Shown: in pieces, positions 1 to 6,659 of the stretch | How the letters are laid out: the number at the start of each line of letters is the position of its first letter | How positions within the stretch are numbered: position 1 is the stretch's first letter | Assembly: GCA_005888315.1 (NCBI GenBank) | Contig: VAWH01000023.1 | Location: 1-63,279 of the forward strand | From: Actinomycetota bacterium | GTDB lineage: Bacteria; Actinomycetota; Thermoleophilia; Gaiellales; Gaiellaceae | DNA length: 63,279 bases | Reading direction: 5' to 3' | Made by a program: the position numbers and the translations under genes | Notes under the pieces: generated by a model | The model's database searches: none | Seen by the model: only the letters and a program-made list of their open reading frames with translations | Told to the model about the DNA's origin: nothing

Positions 1-213
1 GCACGAAATCCGCTGATCTATATGAAGACTGCTACTAGCCGGCGTCGTCCAGAGCCGAGTCGCTCGCTTCGCCGCATCAGACCGGTCCGGCGCGACACTC
101 GTACCGCGACGCACGTGCCTGTAGCGGCTCAGAGTAGCCAACTGAACTTCGGTCTGGTTCGAACCCCCCGGAAAGGTGACAACCAAAATGCGTCGACCAC
201 AGAATCTGGAGGT
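1..213. other. Left-edge non-coding stretch
   Basis: No convincing gene is seen here. An open frame runs from 22 into the small gene below, but its first 64 codons are arginine/serine-rich with no domain character and read like non-coding DNA. A perfect palindrome GGTTCGAACC (156-165) resembles a tRNA T-loop, but no cloverleaf forms around it. Confidence 0.4.
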
Positions 214-417
214 ATGACGGCGGCGGAAACTCAGCGCAGCCTGGACACCGAGCTGCACCGGGTCTAGCAGTGGCGCGCCGAGGAGCTCGAGCGGGCCGGC
301 TATCCGGTTCGCGACGCGGCCAGGCTGGCGGCCCGGCACGATGTCGATCTCCATCTCGCGATCGACCTGATCCGACAAGGCTGCCCGGTTCCGGTGGCCG
401 TCGAAATCTTGCTCTAG
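214..417 (+). pseudogene. Small conserved-looking helical protein interrupted by an in-frame TAG
   Basis: Reading from ATG 214 gives 17 codons (ending TELHRV), then TAG at 265-267, then 49 more codons in the same frame, beginning QWRAEELERAGY and ending VAVEILL before TAG 415-417. The sequence on both sides of the stop has the same charged, amphipathic helical character and together makes one 67-residue protein, so I read it as one gene with a nonsense codon. No start codon is available downstream of the stop. The GGAGG before ATG 214 is only one base away, so the true start is uncertain. The gene ends 36 nt before lgt. Function unknown. A single substitution (for example CAG to TAG) or a consensus error would explain the break. 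Confidence 0.55.
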
Positions 418-453
418 GCAGGCTTTCGGCCCGACCGGCAGAATGTCGCGCCG

Positions 454-1338
454 GTGACCCTGCTGCTCGCCTCGATCTCGTCGCCGCACACCGGCGTCTT
501 CCACATCTTCGGCCGGCCGATCCACATGTACGGCCTGATGCTGCTGCTCGCGATCGTCGCCTGCATCTGGCTGACGTGGGTGCGCTGGAAGCGGCTCGGC
601 GGCGACCCCGACCTGGTGCTGCGGGTGGCGGTCTGGGGCGTCGCAGCCGGCATCGTCGGGGCCCGCGCTTACCACGACATCACGAGCTGGAACCAGGTGC
701 CCGACCACTGGTGGGGTCCGTTCGCGGTCTGGCAAGGTGGGCTCGGCGTCTGGGGCGGGATCTTCCTCGGCTGCGTGGTCGGTGCCTGGATCGTTCATCG
801 CGCCGGCGCCAGTGTCTTCCTGTTCATGGATGCGGTCGCACCGGGGCTCTTGCTTGCGCAGGGGATCGGCCGGTGGGGCAACTACTGGAACCAGGAGCTC
901 TACGGCAAACCGACGAGCCTGCCCTGGGGCCTGAAGATCGACATCGAGCATGAAGGCGATATTCCGCTCAAGTACCAGGGCGCGAGCGCGTACCACCCGA
1001 CCTTCCTCTACGAGTTCGTCTACGACACGATCGGCGCGGGGCTCCTGATCTTCATCGGTTGGCGGTTCCGGATCCGGCCGCCGGCGCTGTTTGCGTTGTA
1101 CGTCTCCTACTACTGCTTCGGGCGCTTCTTCGAGGAGCTCTTGCGGATCGATCCCGCGCACCACTTCCTGGGGCTGCGGATCAACGCGTTGGTCTCGATC
1201 GTGCTCTTCGTCCTCTCGACCGGGTTCTTCATCTGGTGGCAGTTCATCCGGCGCGAATCCGAGCCCGGTGACGTCGGGCGGCGCCGAGTCGAGCCGACCG
1301 GGCCCGCGATGGCAGTGCCCAAGGGTCGCGTCCGGTAG
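454..1338 (+). CDS. lgt: Phosphatidylglycerol--prolipoprotein diacylglyceryl transferase
   Basis: Lgt transfers diacylglycerol from phosphatidylglycerol to the lipobox cysteine of prolipoproteins in the inner membrane. The 294-residue protein is strongly hydrophobic, with about seven membrane segments. It carries the Lgt signature GRWGNYWNQELYG at 139-151, including the conserved Arg and Asn, plus the early HMYG motif at 24-27. The start is GTG 454, chosen because the first membrane segment begins soon after it. The charged C-terminal tail after about residue 260 is probably cytoplasmic. Likely clients in this window are the two DUF3352 lipoproteins at 33-36 kb. The scpA gene follows 19 nt downstream but has its own putative -10. 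Confidence 0.95.
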   Translation: MTLLLASISSPHTGVFHIFGRPIHMYGLMLLLAIVACIWLTWVRWKRLGGDPDLVLRVAVWGVAAGIVGARAYHDITSWNQVPDHWWGPFAVWQGGLGVWGGIFLGCVVGAWIVHRAGASVFLFMDAVAPGLLLAQGIGRWGNYWNQELYGKPTSLPWGLKIDIEHEGDIPLKYQGASAYHPTFLYEFVYDTIGAGLLIFIGWRFRIRPPALFALYVSYYCFGRFFEELLRIDPAHHFLGLRINALVSIVLFVLSTGFFIWWQFIRRESEPGDVGRRRVEPTGPAMAVPKGRVR

Positions 1339-1344
1339 CGCCGC

Positions 1345-1350
1345 TAGTTT
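1345..1350 (+). promoter_or_regulatory. Putative leaderless -10 element for scpA
   Basis: TAGTTT lies 7 nt before the GTG start of scpA and just after the lgt stop. It fits the TAnnnT spacing seen before many genes here, and no Shine-Dalgarno sequence is present. Confidence 0.45.
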
Positions 1351-1357
1351 CCCGGCC

Positions 1358-2113
1358 GTGATCGTGCGCGAGCTCGAGCTGGACCTCGACGCCTTCGAGG
1401 GGCCGTTCGACCTGCTGCTGACGCTCGTGCTCCGCGAGGAGCTCGAGCTCGCCGAGGTCGACGTCGCCGAGATCGTGTTGTCGTTCTGCTCGCGGCTGGA
1501 GGAACGCGGCCGGCTCGATCTGGACGCCTGCGGCGAGTTCCTCGTCTTGGTCGCGGCGCTGCTGGAGCTGAAGGCGCGGGGGCTCTTTCCGGAGGAGGAG
1601 CTCGAGCTCTCGGAGCTGGAGCCCGAAGAGGCGGCCGAGGAGCTGGCGCGGCGCCTCGCCGACTACCGGCGGATGAAGGAGGCCGCGGCCTGGCTAAGTG
1701 AACGCCTGGAAGGAGAATCGGAGCGGTTCTTCCGGCTCGGGCCCGCGCCGCTCGCGCCGCGGATCGAGCGGCAGCTTGCGCCGCAGGACCCGGAGCGGCT
1801 CGGAGCGGCGCTGCGGCTGCTGGGAGCGGAGCCGCCGTCGGTCTCGTTGGGGCACATGGCGCTGCGCTTTCCGCCCGTCTCCCAGTTCCTGGAGCGGTTT
1901 CGAGCTGTGCTGCGGCGCCGGCGCCGGTTCGACTTCGCGTCCGAGGTCGCGGGGTTGTCGCGCATCGAGGCGGCGGTGGCCTTTCTGGCGATGCTTGAAC
2001 TGCGGAAGGCCGGTGAGGTCTCGCTGGAGCAGGCGTCCTCGTTTGCTCCGATCAGGGTTACGCGCGCCGGCGTCGAAGCAAGAGAGCAGGAATGGATCGC
2101 CCGCTCCGCCTGA
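1358..2113 (+). CDS. scpA: Segregation and condensation protein A (kleisin)
   Basis: ScpA is the kleisin subunit that bridges SMC heads in the bacterial condensin. The 251-residue product opens with the family hallmark FEGPFDLLLTLV, followed by a Glu/Leu-rich helical middle and a C-terminal winged helix (SRIEAAVAFLAMLELRKAGEV). An open frame continues upstream inside lgt, but the family N-terminus starts near GTG 1358, which also has a TAGTTT hexamer 7 nt before it; GTG 1364 is the alternative. The end overlaps scpB by 22 nt, indicating translational coupling. Its partner SMC is encoded at 59.8-62.2 kb. Confidence 0.95.
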   Translation: MIVRELELDLDAFEGPFDLLLTLVLREELELAEVDVAEIVLSFCSRLEERGRLDLDACGEFLVLVAALLELKARGLFPEEELELSELEPEEAAEELARRLADYRRMKEAAAWLSERLEGESERFFRLGPAPLAPRIERQLAPQDPERLGAALRLLGAEPPSVSLGHMALRFPPVSQFLERFRAVLRRRRRFDFASEVAGLSRIEAAVAFLAMLELRKAGEVSLEQASSFAPIRVTRAGVEAREQEWIARSA

Positions 2114-2694
2114 TCAGCGCCAACCCGGTCGACCGCCTCGCGCGTGTCGTCGAAGGACTGTTGGTCGTCGCCTCCCAGCCGCTCTCGGTCGAGGATTTGG
2201 CCGTGGCCGCAGACGACGACGCGGAGCGGATCGAGACCGCCCTGCGCTTGCTCGCCGATCGCTACGGCGAAGGCCGGAGCGGGATCGTGCTCGAGCGGGT
2301 CGCGGGCGGCTGGGCTTTCCGCGCCTCCCGGGAGGCGGCCGAGGCATGCGCCCGGCTGTTCGAGCGGCCGGTCGAGCGTGGGCTTTCGGCCGCAGCGGTG
2401 GAGACGCTTGCGATCGTCGCCTACCTGGGGCCGTGCACGCGGCCCGACATCGCGCGGATTCGCGGGGTTGCCGCGGACTCGGTCGTCGCCGGCCTGGTCG
2501 AGCGCGGTTTGATCGCGGAGGCGGGTCGAGACGCCGAGGCGGCCGGCGCGATCCGCTACAAGACGACGCCTCTGTTCGAGCGCGTCTTCGGGCTCGAGTC
2601 CCTCGCGGCGCTACCGCGGCTCGAGGATCTCGGCGGCGAAGCGGACGAGATTCGGGTGCGACTCGAGGCTGTCGCCGAAAAGCGTCCGGCTTAG
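2092..2694 (+). CDS. scpB: Segregation and condensation protein B
   Basis: ScpB dimers bind ScpA and complete the SMC-ScpAB condensin. The 200-residue protein has two winged-helix units; typical family stretches are LSAAAVETLAIVAYLGP (about 103-119), the helix RIRGVAADSVVAGLVERGLI, and the closing YKTTPLFERVFGLESLAALP. The start at ATG 2092 lies inside the scpA tail. The 3' end overlaps the convergent decarboxylase gene by 4 nt, so no terminator lies between them. Confidence 0.95.
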   Translation: MDRPLRLISANPVDRLARVVEGLLVVASQPLSVEDLAVAADDDAERIETALRLLADRYGEGRSGIVLERVAGGWAFRASREAAEACARLFERPVERGLSAAAVETLAIVAYLGPCTRPDIARIRGVAADSVVAGLVERGLIAEAGRDAEAAGAIRYKTTPLFERVFGLESLAALPRLEDLGGEADEIRVRLEAVAEKRPA

Positions 2695-4094
2695 TCGGCC
2701 GTCAGCGAGGCGGCGGCGGACAGCACCTCGTCGACCAGCACGTCGAGGTCGCCCGAGGACGTGCGGTGATTCGTGAGGCACGCGCGCAGTGCGAAGCTGC
2801 CGTTGATGCTGGCGTTCGAGATGTAGACGCGGCCCCGCCTGTTCAGCGTGGTGAGGATCGAACGGTTGAGCTCGTCGACGTTCACCCCGTGATCCCCGCG
2901 CGCGCGGAAGCACACAACCGAAAGCTCGACCGGTGCCAGCAGCTCGAGCTCCGCGTGTTCCTGAATCTTCCGCGCGAGCTGCTGGGCCAGCTCGAGGTCT
3001 TCCCCGATCGACGCGCGATACGCGCCCATCCCGTGGTAGAGCAGCGACAGCCACGCTTTCAACGCTCGGAAGCGGCGTGAAAGCTCGAGCGATTCCTCGA
3101 AGAAGGCGAACGCTTCGAGCGGATCGTCGGCAAACGCGGTCACGTAGTCGTCGGTGTAGCTGAACGTACGACGGGCGAGATCGCGATCGCGGAAGAGCAG
3201 CAGGCCGCAGTCGACCGGCTGATAGAGCCACTTGTGCAGGTCGAAGGAGATCGTCTCGGCGACGCCGAGGAGGCCGATTCGTGCGGGATCAGCGAGAGCG
3301 GCGAGTCCGCCGTAGGCACCGTCCACGTGGAGGTGCAGCTCGTGCTCACGCGCGATCGAGGCGATCTCGCCCAGCGGGTCGATTGCGCCGGTGTTCACGG
3401 TTCCGGCACTCGCGACGACAGCGATCGGCTGCTTTCCGGCCCGCAAGTCCTCGGCGATCGCTTCCCTGAGCAGATCCGCCCGCAGCTTGCAGCGATCGTC
3501 GACACTCACGAGCCGCAGGTTCTCCCGCCCGAGACCGAGCAGCGCGACGGCCTTCGGGATCGACATGTGGACCTCGCTCGATGCGTAGACCACCGCCGGT
3601 CGTGCGCCGATCTCGTTCGCGGCGCATTTCGATTCGCGCGCCATCGCCAGTCCCATCAGGTTCGCCGAGGAGCCGCCGCCGCAGAAGCTGCCTGAGAATC
3701 CGTCGCAGCCGAGCTCGCGCGCGAGGTGGTCGACCAGAGCCCGCTCGATCGTCGCCGCCGCCGGCCCCGACCGCCACGACGTGACGTTTTGGTTCAGCGC
3801 TGACGCGAGAAAGTCGCCGAGCGCGGCGACCGGCTCTGCCGAGCCAAGGACGTACCCGAAGAAGCGGCCGTTCTGGGCACGGGAATGCTCGAGCAGCGCC
3901 GGGAGGAGCGCGAGCGCGTCGTGGCCGAGACCGGCTTCCGGAATGCCTCCTCCGAAGAGGTCGAGCAGCTGCGGGCCGGATGAGCTGGGAGCTATGTGCC
4001 GCAAGTCAAGCTCGTCGATCCAGCGACGAACAGCCTGGACGACCTCGCTGGTGAGATCTTCAAGCTCGGCCGAGTCGAGTTCGAGCGAACGCAT
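2691..4094 (-). CDS. PLP-dependent group II amino-acid decarboxylase
   Basis: The 467-residue protein belongs to the aromatic-L-amino-acid/glutamate decarboxylase fold family. Visible hallmarks are the entry motif NQNVTSWRSGPAAATIE (about 101-117), the cofactor-stacking His in EVHMS (His176), the PLP-binding Asp in HVDGAYGG (Asp258), and the Schiff-base Lys in SFDLHKW (Lys288). The family converts amino acids to amines and CO2, but these motifs do not fix the substrate; tyrosine, tryptophan, DOPA or another amino acid are possible. The gene starts 6 nt after the GYD-domain gene, so the two probably form an operon. Confidence 0.85.
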   Translation of the reverse strand: MRSLELDSAELEDLTSEVVQAVRRWIDELDLRHIAPSSSGPQLLDLFGGGIPEAGLGHDALALLPALLEHSRAQNGRFFGYVLGSAEPVAALGDFLASALNQNVTSWRSGPAAATIERALVDHLARELGCDGFSGSFCGGGSSANLMGLAMARESKCAANEIGARPAVVYASSEVHMSIPKAVALLGLGRENLRLVSVDDRCKLRADLLREAIAEDLRAGKQPIAVVASAGTVNTGAIDPLGEIASIAREHELHLHVDGAYGGLAALADPARIGLLGVAETISFDLHKWLYQPVDCGLLLFRDRDLARRTFSYTDDYVTAFADDPLEAFAFFEESLELSRRFRALKAWLSLLYHGMGAYRASIGEDLELAQQLARKIQEHAELELLAPVELSVVCFRARGDHGVNVDELNRSILTTLNRRGRVYISNASINGSFALRACLTNHRTSSGDLDVLVDEVLSAAASLTAD

Positions 4095-4100
4095 CTCTCG

Positions 4101-4391
4101 CTAGACCCGGCGGATGATCTCTTCGGCCTCGTCCCGCGTGAAGGCGCGCAGCGTTTCGGTGTGCTCGGCGCCGTGACGCTGCAGCTTCATGATGATCTCG
4201 GCCGCGGTCTCGTCGTCTGGGGCCTCGAAGATCTCGACCACGTCGTAGCGGCCGAGCGTGACGTAGACACCGACGAGCGTGCCGCCCGCCTCCGCAATCG
4301 TCCGCTCGCCTTCCTCGATGCGGTCGCGCCAGGCCGGTAGCCCGGCGACGCCCTGGGAGGTCCAGCGCATCAGCGTCACGTAGTGCGGCAC
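4101..4391 (-). CDS. GYD domain-containing protein
   Basis: A 96-residue protein starting at GTG 4391 with PHYVTLMRWTSQG and containing GVYVTLGRYDVVEIFEAPDDETAA, the central pattern of the GYD family of small ferredoxin-fold proteins. The biochemical role of the family is not settled. A much longer upstream open frame exists, but it is antisense to the neighbouring pseudouridine synthase and has no family similarity, so I placed the start at the family N-terminus. It lies directly upstream of the PLP decarboxylase (6 nt gap), which suggests co-transcription. Confidence 0.8.
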   Translation of the reverse strand: MPHYVTLMRWTSQGVAGLPAWRDRIEEGERTIAEAGGTLVGVYVTLGRYDVVEIFEAPDDETAAEIIMKLQRHGAEHTETLRAFTRDEAEEIIRRV

Positions 4392-4538
4392 GCGGTCAAT
4401 GATGACGGGCGCGGCTCGAGCGCGCTGCTTCTGTTGACGCGTGAACCAAAGGCGTCCCAACCTCCTCCCCAAGGCGAGCCTAACGAGCAAATTCGCGCTC
4501 ATGGGTGACGCGGGTGTGACGGAAGCGAGAATTCGCTC

Positions 4539-5240
4539 GTGCGCTTGAACGCCTATCTCGCCAGGGCGGGAGTCGCTTCGCGGCGGAAGGCCGACGAGCT
4601 GATCAAGGCCGGCCGCGTCACCGTCAACGGCGAGCCGGGGCAGCTGAACACGTTCGTCTCGGGCCGCGACCGCGTCGAGCTCGACGGTTGGCCGCTCGAG
4701 AAGCAACGGCTCGCCCACCTGCTCCTCCACAAGCCGGCCGGAGTCGTCACGACGGCAAGCGATCCGCAAGGTCGACCCACTGTCGTCGAGCTCGTCGCAG
4801 ACCATGAGACGCGCGTCGTCCCCGTCGGCCGGCTCGATGCCGACACGACCGGCGCGCTGCTGCTCACGAACGACGGCGAGCTCGCGCACCGACTCGCCCA
4901 CCCCCGCTACGAGGTCGAGAAGGTGTACGAGGCGGAGGTCGAGGGCGACCCGAGCGACGAGACGCTCCGCCGCCTCGAGCGGGGCGTCGAGCTCGACGAC
5001 GGCCGTACGGCACCCGCGCGCGCCAAACGCTTAGCCCCTTCCCGTGTCGAGCTCGCGCTGCACGAGGGCCGCAAGCACCAGGTCAAGCGGATGCTGGAAG
5101 CCGTAGGCCACCCGGTGACGCGTCTTCACCGCAGCCGCTACGCAGGTCTAAGCCTGGAAGGGGTCGAGCCCGGCGAATGGCGCGAGCTGGAGCCGGGCGA
5201 GGTAGCCCGGCTCCACTCGCTTAGCCGCAGTGAGGTCTAG
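4539..5240 (+). CDS. Ribosomal pseudouridine synthase (RsuA/RluB/RluE family)
   Basis: Isomerises a specific uridine in 16S or 23S rRNA to pseudouridine. The 233-residue protein has an N-terminal S4 RNA-binding domain (about 1-60, MRLNAYLARAGVASRRKADE) and a catalytic domain with GRLDADTTGALLLTNDGEL, where Asp100 is the expected nucleophile. KVYEAEV, HEGRKHQVKRML and RLHRSRYAGLSLEGVEPGEW are also family-typical. Translation starts at GTG 4539. In high-GC Gram-positives the gene next to scpB is normally the RluB type, so 23S rRNA is the likely target, but I cannot tell RsuA from RluB with certainty. It ends 4 nt into the convergent PhoX-like gene. Confidence 0.9.
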   Translation: MRLNAYLARAGVASRRKADELIKAGRVTVNGEPGQLNTFVSGRDRVELDGWPLEKQRLAHLLLHKPAGVVTTASDPQGRPTVVELVADHETRVVPVGRLDADTTGALLLTNDGELAHRLAHPRYEVEKVYEAEVEGDPSDETLRRLERGVELDDGRTAPARAKRLAPSRVELALHEGRKHQVKRMLEAVGHPVTRLHRSRYAGLSLEGVEPGEWRELEPGEVARLHSLSRSEV

Positions 5241-6610
5241 CTGTTCGGAACGAACAGGGCGTCCAGCTGCCCGTCCTCGCCGGTCGACGAGTTCGGTGCG
5301 AGCGTCGGCCCTGGTTGCGGAGCCGTCAAGGTATGAGCCTGGACGGAGGTGAGCCACCAGCCGCCGCCGACCAGATTGCCCGCCCAGATGATTCCGGAGG
5401 ACTCCCACTGGCCCGGCAGGGCCGGCGGCGTCGTGTTGACGCGGGCGACCGGCGTGAGCGAGCCGTCATTGAAGTCGTACCTGAGGATGCGGCTGTACTG
5501 AACCCGATTCGGGTTCTCGCGATCCTCCTGGATCATCAGGGATCGCGGTGAAGTGCCGAGGTTGTCCGGGTTCGCAAAATCGTCGACGGTCGAGTCGAGC
5601 ACCAGCGTCACCGATGCCCGCTTCGGGTTCGACGGATTGATGTCGAGCCGGTAGATCCGGCCGTTGATGGTTGCCTCGCCCGCCTTGCTACCCGTGTCGG
5701 CGAAGTAGAGCCGTCCGGACTTCTGGAAAGCAAGGGCGGTGTCCTCGAGACGAGAGAACCTGAAGGCGCCTTTCGCCGTCGCCGCGGCCTTCAACGTGGC
5801 GTCGTTTGCGTTCTCTGCCTGCGAGATCGGCACGAACTCGCCTCGAACCGTGCTCCCCTTCGTCATTGTGAAGCCGGTCTGGGCCGGGTTGAGCGCGCGC
5901 CAGACGTAGAGGCTCCCGTGCGCGGGATTGCCCGAGACGGCGCTTTTCCACGAGTCCGCGATGTAGGCGAACAGGTACGAGGGCACGCCGGCGCGGAAGT
6001 TGTCCTCGGTCGAGACGAGCATGAACTTCTTGAACCCCGTCACGGGGACCACGTTCTCGTGCTCGAAGTGCCCGAACTGCGGTGTCTGTGTCCAGGCGCC
6101 GGTTTTGGCGTTCATCACGATCGAGCTGCCGTCGTGTCCGACCGGAATTGCCTCCTCGCCGGTGAGGTAGTACGGCGTCCCTTTGATTTTCGCCAGCGTT
6201 GCCGAGCAGAAGCGCTCGAAGAACTCCTGACCCGTGAAGAGGTACTGCGCACCCAGCACGCCGTGGGTCTTCCGGTTGATCGTCAGCTTCGAGATGCGGG
6301 CATCGACGCCCGGCGGCACGGCCGGGAAAGAGCGGCCGAGCTCGTGGTTCATCAAGACCTGCAGGCTGCCGCCGTCCTTGTAGGCCCCCAGCCCGTCCGG
6401 GATGCCCGTCATCTGATAGCCGCCGATCGTGTCGCCCGCCGAAAGAATCGGATCGACGGCAGCCCCGGGCGTCATCGGGACGAGGTAGGCCGGCTTCGCC
6501 GTCTTGAAGCCCGGGTTTTTCTTCGCCGGATCTTTCTTCGCGGATGAGGCGCTGCCCGCGATCGTGAGCGCCAACGCGCCGATGGCCGCGAGCGCCGTTA
6601 TCCGTTTCAT
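5237..6610 (-). CDS. Secreted PhoX-like (DUF839) protein, probable alkaline phosphatase
   Basis: A 457-residue exported protein. The start ATG 6610 is preceded by AGGGGAGA and followed directly by a Sec signal peptide (MKRITALAALGA-like n/h region, residues 1-23). PhoX/DUF839-like segments are MNHELGRSF, EEAIPVGHDGSS, HFEHENVVPV, RLEDTALAF, the long beta-rich middle, and ESSGIIWAG near the end. The family contains calcium/iron-dependent extracellular alkaline phosphatases, but the specific activity here is inferred. The start lies 49 nt after the stop of the larger phosphatase-like gene on the same strand, so the pair may be co-expressed, perhaps for phosphate scavenging. Confidence 0.75.
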   Translation of the reverse strand: MKRITALAAIGALALTIAGSASSAKKDPAKKNPGFKTAKPAYLVPMTPGAAVDPILSAGDTIGGYQMTGIPDGLGAYKDGGSLQVLMNHELGRSFPAVPPGVDARISKLTINRKTHGVLGAQYLFTGQEFFERFCSATLAKIKGTPYYLTGEEAIPVGHDGSSIVMNAKTGAWTQTPQFGHFEHENVVPVTGFKKFMLVSTEDNFRAGVPSYLFAYIADSWKSAVSGNPAHGSLYVWRALNPAQTGFTMTKGSTVRGEFVPISQAENANDATLKAAATAKGAFRFSRLEDTALAFQKSGRLYFADTGSKAGEATINGRIYRLDINPSNPKRASVTLVLDSTVDDFANPDNLGTSPRSLMIQEDRENPNRVQYSRILRYDFNDGSLTPVARVNTTPPALPGQWESSGIIWAGNLVGGGWWLTSVQAHTLTAPQPGPTLAPNSSTGEDGQLDALFVPNS

Positions 6611-6659
6611 CAGAGTCTCCCCTTTCTCTGCTGGAACTCGAACTTCGGCGGCAGGCAAG

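Noticed and set aside
156-165. GGTTCGAACC resembling a tRNA T-loop
   Set aside because: The five bases on each side of TTCGAAC do not pair as a T-stem and no acceptor or anticodon arm can be drawn within 90 nt.
4520-4537. AGCGA-GAAT-TCGCT inverted repeat before the pseudouridine synthase
   Set aside because: Only five base pairs, no flanking promoter elements, not repeated elsewhere; likely chance.
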